Positions 34,478-45,843 of a stretch of DNA of 64,000 bases are shown piece after piece. The position numbers were made by a program, and so were the translations under genes. The stretch is from Styela clava. Lineage: Eukaryota > Chordata > Ascidiacea > Stolidobranchia > Styelidae. Location of the stretch: positions 12,152,001-12,216,000 of the forward strand of contig NC_135262.1 in assembly GCF_964204865.1 (NCBI RefSeq), in the 5' to 3' direction. Within the stretch, counting starts at the first letter, position 1; each line of letters opens with the position of its first letter. The notes beneath the pieces are model-generated. The model saw nothing but the letters and a program-made list of their open reading frames with translations, did not search any database and was not told the DNA's origin.

Positions 34478-35411
34478 ATGTCTCGGCAAGGAACATATTC
34501 ATATGTGGAAGCATTTATTCAAAAAACTATTCCTAAAATAAAAGAGCGAGATTTGAAAACTTTGAAGTCATCTTTGAGAAACAAGCCTATTATGTTGGTA
34601 GGAGAACAAAAGAGAGCTAAAAAGAGAAAACGTGAAAAACAGAATAAGAGAAGAATAAAGAATCGCATATTGGCGAAACCTACAAATTCAAACTATCAAG
34701 ATTATGAAAAACTGCGTATTTTATGGATGGAATACATCACAGATTTACTCTCGGATTATCAGACATTAAAACCAGGAGAAACCAAACCATCTTTGGATAA
34801 CAAAAACGCACAGGAAGTTTTGTTGAAAGCAGATTATCATGGAGCAGATCTGTCTGTGACAGGTTCACCTTGTAAATCTCATTTGGGTTTGAGTGGAACA
34901 GTCCTTCAGGTGTGCCAATATATCTGTATTATTAACCTTTTTTATTAACTCATTTTGTCCTTGTTTTGAAGTGCACTGGCACAATATGTGATTTCATCAT
35001 ATATCAATGGTATTTACAGATTCAATACTAATTGGTGATTGCACTCTACACATGCAACTTTTGACCTCATAATATATAGAATAAATTATTATGTTTCCTG
35101 ATTATGATAACTGGATGACTTGGTAATTCGTTCAAAGGATTGTTCAGTGTGTTAAATATGCATACCAATATTTCCGTTTTTTTATTAAATTAAGTTATTT
35201 TATCTCATTTTTTCAGGAAACAAAAAACATATTTTTGATCTGCACCAAGGAGAACAAATTAGTGAGAATTCCCAAGAACAAGACTATATTCACATTGGAA
35301 TATTCTGGATATCTTATAACAATATTCGGATCACAATTTTGCTTCAAGCCATCTCATAGACTCATGAAAAGATTTACGAAAAATCCACGCTTAAAAGAAC
35401 TTTTGCGATGA
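34478..35411 (+). CDS. POP4: Ribonuclease P/MRP subunit p29 (2 exons)
   Basis: Exon 1 34478-34909, exon 2 35217-35411, one phase-0 GT-AG intron; 208 aa, close to the roughly 220 aa usual for animals. POP4/Rpp29 binds the RNA of RNase P and RNase MRP and supports tRNA 5' processing and rRNA maturation in the nucleus. Exon 1 has a basic nuclear-type stretch (KRAKKRKREKQNKRR), the helix 'YEKLRILWMEYI', then the Sm-like barrel start 'KADYHGADLSVTGSPC.SHLG'. The exon junction falls at GTVLQ/ETKNIF, where the family also has LxxTK. Exon 2 continues CTKENKLVRIPK and ends with FGSQFCFKPSHR..KRF. The open frame runs past the donor at 34910 only for a short intron read-through. Confidence is high on both exons. 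Confidence 0.93.
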
Positions 35412-36304
35412 TATAACTTTTTTGCAATGCAGTTAAACTAAAATTGTTAAAGATCGGAGTTTAATGCTAAGTGATTTGTATTTCATCAAAAGCGTAATTT
35501 GTCTTCTGTTGCTTAGCAACCATCTTTTCAAAAATGTGGAAGGATATTAGTTATTAATTGCAGCACATAATTGTTAATTTCACTCAGTGTTGCATATAGA
35601 TATCTTTATATCGTTTTAATGTTAAGGCCTTTTCAATTCACAATAGGTTCTCCAATACTGCTTCTCCATCTTCGAGGCTAGATAAATCTTTGTCACCGAT
35701 CACCGCATATATGATTAGTTTTAATACGGGAAAATTGTGAACAAAGTGTATCAACAAAGTGACTCGCACAGACCATTTATTTTTACACAATTTTATGCGA
35801 ACTCAATTATTATTAACACCCTACTTGGCCTACTAGACGTCGTTCTGTTAACTTATTCCATACTTCACTGCCTTAAATGGACCTTAGTTACTGCCTCTGG
35901 TTCAGAGGCTTATTAATAGGTAATCAACGTAGTGCAATCTTCACAGGAAATAGGTTTGTTTAAAAACAATACTACAGTATAAATTCTGAATGAATAACCA
36001 TTTACAGTCTTTGCGATTAATTAAAACTCTGGAAATACAACACTCTCCCATTCAAGAACCATCGACATTCGACACCTGTGTATTTCTATTTATATCATTG
36101 AAATTTATATGGTGTTCGTTCAACTCTTACATTTTACTCAAAGAGAAAACAAGTGAAATATTATTTTGTAAGACGTGGTAACTAAATATAAGGACAATGA
36201 ACTGGCAACTTGCATTTACTGACATTGCCACCCTCTCACATCCAACTCTATTATCATTTTTCTTGTAGTTTAGTGTTACTATATTAAATATGAATATATA
36301 GATC
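35412..36304. other. Intergenic POP4-MRPL27
   Basis: About 0.9 kb with no recognised feature. Holds the POP4 3' end and the MRPL27 5' flank. Confidence 0.45.
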
Positions 36305-38992
36305 ATGGAATGCATCAGAAGGTTAACAAGGGTGAAACTCCATCAATTCTCAGCTTGTAAGTCAAAATTTTTCTCGAGAATTTGTTTCAATCATTCAATT
36401 TTCAAATACAGGCATTTATCGAAAGTATATTTTTCAGCACCAACATTAAAAATCCCAAGTTGCTGTGCATCGACTGGTGGTAAAAGTAACACAAGGAATA
36501 AGAAACAAATAAATAGGAAAAGATATAGAGGAATTAAAGTTGACGATGGTGGGTTCTTGTAGAGATTAACCTTTTTTCATTCCAAATTTCTACTCCCCCT
36601 TTTGAGATGTTGGGCAATTCCAGCGTTACTTTCGTTACATCTGAGCAAATTTTCAAATTTCAAACTGACTTAACCTAAAACGTATTAGAAGTATGCAAGT
36701 CACATTGTTACTAGTTGTAGATGGCGTTAGGGGTGTAACATAGACACCATAGAGGTGGCGATACTATGGACTACTTTAACATAGGAATGTCCCGAAACAC
36801 CGTTACTTGCGTTACAGAAAGAGGACAAATGAGATAAGATATTAACACCAACTAACTACTTTTTGCCATGTCACTAGAGAATATAGTTCAATTGTAAAAC
36901 CATAAAAAATTAGGTGAAAAACTTTTGTCTGAATAGCAAAATTTTCATTAGGAAGAAAAAATGGTCCGTTACTTACGTTACAAATTACAATCATGATTCG
37001 ATTTTTGTTTTGATGGCAAATTTGATATTAAGTCAATATTTGACATTCAATTTCCGTGAGTTCAAATTTTTAAATAATAAATCCTTGACTAGATGATAAA
37101 TTCTACAAATAAAATAGGCAATTCAAATTTCCAGCGTTACTTTCGTTACATCTGGGCAAATTTTTAAATTCAGACTGATTTAACCTAAAGCCAATTACAA
37201 GCATTCAAGTAATAGTGTTTCTAGTTGTATATGGCCTTGGACCTGTAACATAGACACCATAGATATGGAAATACTAGGGACTACTTTCACATAGAAGACC
37301 CATTAAAACTGATACTTGTTTTGAAAATGAACAGAAGCTTTTTAGTGGAATTTTGATGTGGCACATATCTCAAGATATTGTCACCAATCAACAGCTTTTT
37401 CCCATGTCAATGGAGAATATATTTAGGTTGTAAAATATTATAAAATTAGGTGAATATTGTTGCTTTACATCAAAGTAAATGACTAACATCTTCCCAAAAA
37501 TACCATCAATCTCAAAATTATCTTCAACTATGGCAATTCCGATATTCATTACCTCTTTAAAGTGTGCTATTCTTATGGCAAAAGGTGGGATTGATCGGTA
37601 AATGTTTGTATTTACCGGGGTAAATGAAAACTAAATATCCAAAACCATTATATTTCATGGTTAAGACCATTTTGATTTATTAAATTTTGATTTCTCTTGT
37701 TTCGTTACTTGCGTTACACAATTTGACATTGAATATTGAAAATATATATACAACCATGATAAATAAAAATGTGCAAATATTGTATTTGTAGCTATTCATA
37801 GGAAGATGGTATATTGCTAAAAGCAATTTACAGTATTTTTTTAGCTGAATAAAAAAAAAAAGGCCAAAAAAACGTTACTTTCGTTGCATTATAATTTTTA
37901 CTAGTATATTGCGGCGTATGATGCCAAGAATGAGTATTATACAAAATTGAAATATTTTATTGGGAATGGTGGTTTATTGGCTACTCCAACATATCAAATA
38001 ATTTATGGTTTTTCATGATAAGTCATTAAGGCTAAAACCCCAAGATTGTTTCAATGCATTATGATGCCGAAAATTGGGGTCAATGCATCACAACTCCATG
38101 ACTGTCACATTTTTATTTGTCCCTATAGGTGTGTTATAAATTGAGTTCACAAAACTCCCAAGATATATTCTATGAAAATTTTGGTTGTTTATGCAGGATT
38201 GATCACTTTTATTTTTTTCTAGTTTGTCCCTATTTTCATGGAATTGCCCTGTTGTGAACATCCTAGGTAGTTGTATTCTTAGATTCAGTTATAATCTTAG
38301 ATTTTCTAGGGCACTCATGACTGATATTTCGATACCCTCTCTTTATACCCGCTCATTTATTATCTTGCTTTAAATCGTTCCGTAGGTGACTACGTTCATT
38401 CAGGATATATTCTTGCAGCTCAGATTCATAGATTCAAATTTTATCCAGGATCAAACGTGAGTGACTCTGTGCTTATTTTGCTTAGAAGCGGTGAAAAAAA
38501 TGGGTGTTTATTATATGTATGCTAACTTACATGAACCTAATAGTAAAACTGAATTTGGATATAACTTTATGTCACCAATTTTCGTTGTTGAACCATTTGA
38601 ACATTCTGTGGTGTTGTAAAAGGGGTGGATGGTATGGGAATAATGACTAGCTATTCAATTGTGACACAGCGACAAGCAGCAGTCCACATAATTTTCATTA
38701 TATAATTCCAACCTATGATGGCCACTAACGAAACTGATACTACTTGTAGAATCTTTGTACTAGGTCTAAAACTGTGCATAATATTCAGGTGATGGTTGGA
38801 AAAAATATGACATTGACTTCACTTGTCAGCGGTACAGTCAGAATCACAAGAGAGATTTTTGTTCCTAATCCTCAAAGTGAACTGGCTCAGGTTGCTAAGG
38901 ATTTACCTATTGGTGCAATGTTATATAAATTGACTGTGAACGTATTGCAAGATAAAGAAGTTGGTGTTTTTAAACTGAAAGAACAGATTTGA
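36305..38992 (+). CDS. MRPL27: Mitochondrial ribosomal protein bL27m (3 exons)
   Basis: Exon 1 36305-36548, exon 2 38386-38456, exon 3 38789-38992; GT-AG introns, phases 1 and 0; 172 aa. bL27m sits in the mitoribosome large subunit near the peptidyl-transferase centre. Exon 1 encodes a basic, acidic-poor presequence of about 55 residues fitting a mitochondrial targeting peptide, then the family start ASTGGKSNTRNKK and GIKVDDG. Exon 2 gives YVHSGYILAAQIH.FKFYPG and exon 3 VGKNMTLTSLVSGTVR..REIFVPNP and the conserved tail (PIGAMLYK). The bL27 core is complete. Intron 1 is large (1.8 kb) and carries a periodic repeat. Each exon alone would be missed; the three read as one protein only when spliced. 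Confidence 0.93.
36611..37890. repeat. Worn ~168-bp periodic repeat in MRPL27 intron 1
   Basis: The motif CGTTACTTNCGTTRCA occurs at 36624, 36801, 36967, 37135, 37703 and 37873, with spacings 177, 166, 168, 568 and 170. A longer block (AACATAGACACCATAGA, and GGGACTACTTT.ACATAG) is duplicated about 515 bp apart (36735 and 37248). This fits a decayed tandem array with a unit near 170 bp. Confidence 0.7.
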
Positions 38993-39868
38993 TGAAGAAT
39001 AATACAACATCATTGAATGAACCATCTTTTGCCTGTAGTCCAAGCATCAAAGTAAATTTAGCGTGGATACGAAGGCCTTTACGTCAGTTTTTTTGTAAAA
39101 CATTTTTAACAAATTAAATAATACAAAATTCAATTTGTTACTGGGGTATATTCTAATGTCAGTTTGTTGTAGCAAGGTTGGGAAAACCCTCCTTAATGGA
39201 TGCGCACGCAGATGGCTATGAAGAGGTCAATATGCTAGTTTTTTGTAATAAATTAAACAATTTGTTACTAGGGTATGTTCTAATGTCAGTTTGTTGAAGC
39301 AAGGCAGAGAAAAATATCCTTTTAAATGGATCACAAGCCTAGACTGTCCGGGGAATCCCCAAAGGCTGCTGGTTTGAAGATCAATCAGTTTTTTACCAAA
39401 GCATTAAACAATACAAACATCAATTTTGGTGGTTACTGGGGGATGTTGAAATGTCAATTTGTTGAATCGAGGCTATGAAAAACTAACAATGGAATATCCT
39501 TTGACATAGATGCCCATCAGATAGCTACACTAGCCAAGACTGTTCCCCAAAAGCTACTGCAATTATAAAATAAACAACATTAATTAATGTAAAATCACTA
39601 CAATCCATATATTTTTTTTTTCTTGTTAACCAATAAAGACAATTGAATTACAAAAACAAATTTTATGTTGCAAGTATCAAAGAAATTTGTACATAATTAT
39701 CGTGGAGAATCGAAAATTCATTGAATCCACTAAATTCCTAATGAAAGTTTGTGATCAAATAAAGTTCAATCAGCATTTTATGTGACGTTTTCATGCATGA
39801 CTTTGAGCCTCAATGATGAAGATACTAAATCGACTTTTAGTAAAATATTACTCTCATGAATATTCTTT
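38993..39868. other. Convergent 3' intergenic, MRPL27 and NTF2
   Basis: Contains three worn copies of a segment of about 130 bp (TTTGTTACTGGGGTATATTCTAATG near 39137, 39258, and TGGTTACTGGGGGATGTTGAAATG near 39430). No gene. Confidence 0.5.
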
Positions 39869-42800
39869 CTATTGATTGTGCAGAACAAGTCTAAACGTTT
39901 CATTTGAGATCATATAACTGTCGTTAACAGCACGAAGGAAAAAAGTTTGAATGAAATCTTTTGGAGGGTCATCATCAGTCTGAAATATGAAAATATTTTT
40001 TATCATTTAGTTTTCTAGGTGACTGACTGAAAAAAAAACACCCTGGCATTTTGCATTGACGTAAAGTTATTAAGACTACAACTAAACAAGAATGTTTTTA
40101 TTTATTGTTTGTTAGGAAGCTTGTCAACGTAAAAGTCTGAAATTCCAGTGTTTGAAAATACAAATATGACTCCAATATCAAAAGTACACAGAAAATGGGA
40201 TTAGTAATATTTCTTCCTGTAACGGTAAAAGGCATACCTGCAGTCTTCCCATCACTGTCACCACAACCGCCCGTCCCGCATCAACACCATATACAAACTG
40301 GGAGTCGCATGTCGTTACAGAATGTTGTACACATTTGAATGGGAGGCTCTGTAAGAAAGGTGTTTTGGTAGTCAGAAATTCCATAAATTAGTTGAAAATT
40401 TGGTAAAATTTATATCTTGCCTAATTGAAATGTTGAACTGCAGAAAGTGTAGGACATATCTTGAAGTTTTTAAAATCGCATGAGAAGGTACAATTACGGC
40501 TCAAAATAATTGTTTTTTCTTCAGCGGAATAATTGATGATTTTCTGCCTAATTTTCTTCAGTTTTGTAACATAAGCTCTCGTGCTATTTATGTTACCTTA
40601 ATAAAATGTATTTGTTCAACCAAAGTATGTGTTAAGTTTTACCTCTGATATCTGTGCTTAATACAAATATTGCACTGTGCACTATTGGCAACACTGAGCT
40701 AAACAGAGCTGATGGGAATTTGCCTTGTGTTGTCACTCCGTGACAATTTTTCAACTTTATTTTAATATCTGATATATTTCAATAACTATTCGCCTCAAAA
40801 ACTGAGACGTCACTTTGGGGGTAGGGCCCAATAATTTACCAATTTGGCAGTTGATAGTTGCTTTTTGTTCTTTCACAGCACTTCAAGAGATCTCTCGTCA
40901 CTCCGTGACGTCACGGAGTGACATAAGTATGCCATTTTTTGAAAATATTATTTTTCTGTACGCGAAGTACTATAATATTGGGTTTAAACTGCAAATTCTT
41001 CCGCTCTGCCCTCTACTTACTTTGGATCTTACCCACAATGAAACTTGAATGGCAATGGCAACTTTTTTAAAACTATCGATGACCAAAATATTTGACCTAA
41101 CATGTACCGGGTTTGAACAATATGAACAAACATATTGTAGACTACAATTGAAAAAATATGTAATCTGTTGAAATGGCAGAATAAATATGGCAAAATGCAT
41201 TGTTTTGCAATATAATTAGACATTTTTGTAAAAGGAGTAAGTGAATTCAAAAAATTCACAAACAATATTATTAAATCTCAAGTTTTAACATCGACATCTG
41301 GATTTTGGTTTATATTCATTTATCGGGTTGACTCATAGGATGGTAAAAATATCGTGAAATGTAAAAGAAATATGATGTGTTTGTCAAAAATTGAAGATAC
41401 TTCCAATTAGAAAACGCCAGTGCATCACTCATTGTCACCAATAATTATTTTTTCGTGCCAACTATATCATAAAACTGGAAAAAGCAAAAATGATGCAATA
41501 ATGAGTGTACGGAGGGACATATTTATCACTGTCTTCTTGTTCTGAATATGCAGACTAAAAATACTGTGTTTGGCGCCTACCGCTTCTATGTATGCTTTGC
41601 AAGCAGATACAAGTACTACCTAACAAGAGAGACTTCAACGCAAAAGAAAATGCTTTTCTATGGTTAATAAATTACATATCCAAATAACAAAAATCGTGTT
41701 GTCCACGTTCATGTTGTCTGTGCAACATAGCTTTTTTACTTAACTATATAGATTATTAAAGTTAGTGCACTCGTTTAGCATATTCATATGAGGGATACAC
41801 AAGCAGAACGACAAAATAATATCATGTTTCCCAATTTTTTGTTTAAATGTTTTGTGATTTCAAACAAATACCCAATCTTGATCTAATATAACTAATTGTT
41901 CAACATTCTTAATACCATTTCAATGATAAGGAATTTTTGTCACTCCGTTAGTTCACGGAGTGACATGCTACTAGTTGGGCCATATAATTACGCTGCTTCC
42001 TGAAAAATGTTTGTTGTACAATAAATTTTGCATAAATGTAGAGATTAATATCTCTAGAATACAGAGACTATAGATTATTAAAGTTAGTGCACTTGTGTTC
42101 AACATTCTTAATACCATTTCAATGATAAGGAATTTTTGTCACTCCGTTAGTTCACGGAGTGACATGCTACTAGTTGGGCCATATAATTACGCTGCTTCCT
42201 GAAAAATGTTTGTTGTACAATAAATTTTGCATAAATGTAGAGATTAATATCTCTAGAATACAGAGACTATAGATTATTAAAGTTAGTGCACTTGTGTTCA
42301 ACATTCTCAATACCATTTCAATGATAAGGAATTTTTGTCACTCCGTTAGTTCACGGAGTGACATGCTACTAGTTGGGCCATATAATTACGCTGCTTCCTG
42401 AAAAATGTTTGTTGTACAATAAATTTTGCATAAATGTAGAGATTAATATCTCTAGAATACAGAGACAAGTTATTATAATTAATATGTCATGAAGCTTTTG
42501 ACGAAATTTGGTTGATATATCGCAGTCATTTTATGCATTCAACTTTTTGTCACTCCGTGACATCACTTGTTTTGTCTCGTCGTTTGAAAAATATTTGGTT
42601 GAAAGTGAATTATGGTAAATACATCAGTGTTACTGCTACCAATTGGCATTCTAAAAATAGCAAACCACCAAGACCTTGATATAGTAAAATTGAATAAATG
42701 TGTGACTCCGTGACATTTATGGAATTGCTGTGGTTATGTTGTAAAGTTTCATTGCAACCCATCAACTGAGGCAAGTTATTATGACAATATAGGGGTGGTG

Positions 42801-44475
42801 CTAATCACTAAGATTTTCCGATTCATTCTGGTGAAGAGGAAAGCCTAAACATATGGCGAACCATTGCCTCGGTGGTGGGGAAAGCTGTAACCAACCAGTG
42901 GTTATATAAGCTACAGTATGATAGAAAGAAGTTCAGCAATCTTCTCGCACATATTTATTCCTCACAAGATTCAAAATCGCGTAGAGTAATCAGAAGTAAG
43001 GGTTTCTGCTTATCACAATGCCCCAACCAATGAGCTGGTTTCAATACATAGATAATATTTTTAATAATTTGATGGGATGATAGATACCTAAGAATATTCA
43101 TACAGTCATATGTATTTCGAAACTCACTTCAAGTTTTTTCATAATATTTTGAGTCCCAAGTGTTGGCTGACCTTCAAATGTCATACAGCTGAAGTCACTC
43201 TGTAAATAAAATGGCGGTTGCAGTAATGTGACATACTTAAATCTGAAAACTGATTATCAGGATATCATGGCAACAGAATAATAAAATTGAAAAACCTGTT
43301 CAATTTGAAACTTGAACCATTACATCAATTCTTGAGTTGAAATTCTGTTAGGGCTACTGGGCTATGCGACTGAAATAAACCCTTCTTGCTCGAGTCGACA
43401 AATTATGACTTAGGGTCAGATATTCATATTTATTTCGAGCAAGAGAAAAGCCGATATGACAGATTATTCATAAAGCAAAGACTCTAGTCATGTTACCACG
43501 TTACTAGTCGGATATGGGATTAGTTAGTCAGTTATTTGTTTAGATAAATGTAAAATTTCAGATAACTGGATAAATAGACTTGATTGAATGAGCGAGGCAA
43601 AAACTCCAGCAATCCTCTCTAACATAATTATCAAACAGTACAGAACACTATCCAAATTCCAAGAATTTCCCTCCATTTGGCTCAATAAAACACACACTAT
43701 ATGTGTCTCACAAACGAGGGGCGTCTGGGACCACGTCAAATGCTTCATATTGCGCCATGCTTGTCTCAATAATAATCTAAATTAATCGCGGTTGTCACAT
43801 GACCCAAATTGCCGTTTTTTGCTAAAAACTCTCGAATGCTACGGTTAAATTTTTTTTCCTTCGTAAATCGGATTATTTTTTCCCAAGAAATTCAATGAAG
43901 ACGTTACTAAATTGCGCTTTTTTATAGTATTTTGCGCAACTTTATTATACTGTATTATTACCGATATGTCAAACACACACAGGGTAATGAAGGATGGCAA
44001 GCATTTTCCTAATGTTTCGCAGGGTGTGCCAAAAATAACACTACAAATCGCCATCTACAGTTAAGTGTGGATAATATCATTTCTGCTTATTCTTCAAGCA
44101 TATATTGGCATACTGATAAATATGTTTGATTCAAAGGGTGAAATGAGGTTTAGAATCCCCAGCTCGGAAACTGATGCTTTAATGACTACCGGAACTGTAC
44201 TGACGTTAAAATAAATAGGTCGACACTAGTTTTTTTACAGGTAAAAAAAGCTCACCACAGACACAGTGAATAGAATCACTGAATCAGTAGACTACTTGGT
44301 CTACTTGGCTTGGACTCGTAAACCATTTTAAATTCAATGTTATAGTATAAGTATTAGATTGTCCTTATTATTATTTTCAACTTACATATAAAGGCGAAAG
44401 ATTTGGCCTATTGGCACTAAATGTTGAATAATAATGTTGAGCAAAAGCCCTCCCAATATGATCTGCATTGTCCAT
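39869..44475 (-). CDS. NUTF2: Nuclear transport factor 2 (4 exons)
   Basis: Minus strand: exon 1 44475-44386, exon 2 43199-43128, exon 3 40348-40238, exon 4 39979-39869; all introns GT-AG, phase 0; 127 aa, exactly the family's usual length. NTF2 carries Ran-GDP into the nucleus through FxFG nucleoporins. Family landmarks in order: IGRAFAQHYYSTF (exon 1), CMTFEGQP..G...IMKKL (exon 2), SLPFKCVQHSVTTCD and VVVTVMGRLQ (exon 3), DDPPKDFIQTFFL and ND.Y.ISNETFRL.LHN (exon 4), matching the cone-shaped NTF2 fold. Ran-binding acidic/ND positions near the end are kept. A pyrimidine-AG site (GATACAG) lies 10 bases before the ATG, possibly a leader splice site. Intron 2 (2.8 kb) holds the palindromic tandem array. 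Confidence 0.95.
40897..40922. other. Perfect 26-bp palindrome in NTF2 intron 2
   Basis: GTCACTCCGTGAC followed by its exact inverse; the centre is TGACGTCA, a CRE-like octamer. Half-sites GTCACTCCGTGAC also occur alone at 40732, 42548 (with GTGACATCAC) and, shorter, near 42702. Confidence 0.9.
41898..42466. repeat. 199-bp tandem array, three near-identical copies, each with a 26-bp inverted repeat
   Basis: Copies begin GTTCAACATTCT at 41898, 42097 and 42296 (exact 199-bp spacing); the third ends at about 42466. Copies differ by only a base or so. Each holds GTCACTCCGT-6 bases-ACGGAGTGAC (41939-41964, 42138-42163, 42337-42362). The near-identity means recent amplification. A junction motif AGATTATTAAAGTTAGTGCACT also occurs upstream at about 41750. 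Confidence 0.93.
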
Positions 44476-45554
44476 CTCGGCAGTCTGTATCAAGCAGAAG
44501 AGCAAAGTTCCTTTCACCAAACTAACACAACTGCACAAATATTCAGTTATTGTTGTTATTAATTATATAATAAACTAAACACAAGCATATAGATTTAATG
44601 ATCAGTTTCAGAATCAACAGTCTGAATGCTGGAATGTCAATGTTAAATAATCATTAAATGAACAACACATGAAGAGGCTGACGGACAACTCGACTACACG
44701 GACAACTCGACTACCTAGAGGCCTGGTGAGTTGTCCGTCTTTTGGCATTTTCTACGGTGGTGATTTAGGTCTATAGAAATGCGTTTTTGATATTTTTAGT
44801 GCTCAAATGTTGAGAAAAATACATAAATATGCTCTAGAAAGCATTTTTATTTGTATAAGTGGCTTATTTTGATCATGTTGTATGAATACAAATACAGTCT
44901 ACAGACGAAATTGGAGTAACGTTAGCGGAGTTAGACTGTTGACTTATAGGACTGTGTTCGTTTAATTTTTTGAACTTTATTGGTATTAAATGTTTTGAAG
45001 GAGCACCTTCAAATATATTAAAACTTTTAGACTTCACAGTAACACTTAAATATTAATGAATGTGAGCTCAGTACTCTATGGTTGCAGTAGTCTAAACTCG
45101 CCTACGGCAGTCGCCCGACAGGCCGTCAACTCACCAGTCGAGCAAACGCTCTGCGACGTGACGCCATCGATGCTCGAGGTGAAGACAACTCGACTACCGA
45201 GCAACGAGAGGCAGACAACTCACCAGTCGAGCAATCGCTCTGCGATATCGATGCTCGAGGAGAAGACATTGCTTTTTCAAAACGCAGACTCAAGAGTTGC
45301 ATAGCATTTACTTAGTGCCGACTGATATTAGTTGTAAGCCAACTCACCACCTGAGTAGTCTACCAGCCGACGGCTAGGTTCCATCTGCTGGGATATAACA
45401 ACCGGGTTGGAGTCATAATGGGTGTCGTGGGCCTGGTAGCAGTCCAGGCACTTCGACTCAAACGTGACGTCCTGTTTTTTTAATAGCATGTACTGTCATT
45501 GTACATCCCTTGTCATTGCCTGTCCCCTGAATTGTTAAACAATTTGCGATGAAA

Positions 45555-45641
45555 CCAATTTCGACACACGTCACAGATGAGTCCCTCCTGCTTCATGGAA
45601 ACGTTGTCGTCACATCTTTTGCACATATTTGGAGTCATCTT
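45555..45641 (-). pseudogene. Zinc-finger fragment (PHD-like), minus strand
   Basis: Minus-strand reading from an ATG near 45639 gives MTPNMCKRCDDN, then GLICDVCRNWFHRKLF, i.e. paired CxxC motifs with a WFH, as in PHD or related fingers. A stop follows soon after. PHD-type fingers occur at the N-terminus of some animal MULE-like transposase genes, but this piece faces away from the relic next door, so it may be an inverted part or a separate element. Confidence 0.4.
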
Positions 45642-45746
45642 GAACTCTTGCGTAGTTTTTGTGGAGTTAATATACCGTTAGTCGTTCTCGTTTCAGTATA
45701 AAACTGTAATGAAAACGACTTCGGCTAATGAGTATTTACGTTTGTA

Positions 45747-45833
45747 AGGTGTCAGGCCGGCGATAATGAGGCTTTGAACTCGGCGCGTAATCTAGGCGCG
45801 CGGCTTCATTATCACCGATCTGGCACCTTATCT
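45747..45833. mobile_element. Small hairpin MITE
   Basis: Arms start AAGGTGTCAGGCCGG and end CCGATCTGGCACCTT, facing each other around a GC-rich loop (CGGCGCGTAATCTAGGCGCG). It is about 87 bp, noncoding, and may have cut the 5' part of the neighbouring transposase. Confidence 0.5.
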
Positions 45834-45843
45834 AATCTCCGTG

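Larger units (their letters stand above)
44476..45843. other. Repeat-rich stretch with transposon debris
   Basis: Short repeats of GACAACTCGACTAC and GGTGAGTTGTCCGTC in both orientations occur at 44685-44745 and 45165-45240. The 45056-45304 frame is built of these. 45747-45833 is an imperfect hairpin with arms AAGGTGTCAGGCCGGCGATAATGA and the worn inverse TCATTATCACCGATCTGGCACCTT (each quoted within one arm), a probable MITE directly before the transposase relic. Confidence 0.5.

Noticed and set aside
40897-42466. CRISPR-like reading of the regularly spaced palindromes
   Set aside because: The 199-bp units are identical throughout, with no unique spacers, and lie in a eukaryotic intron.
43524-43785. 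Opposed frames in NTF2 intron 1
   Set aside because: Likely old repeat; neither frame shows splice junctions with NTF2 or a known domain.
45056-45304. 82-codon frame
   Set aside because: Made of an internal duplicated GACAACTC..CAGTCGAGCAA repeat in transposon debris.
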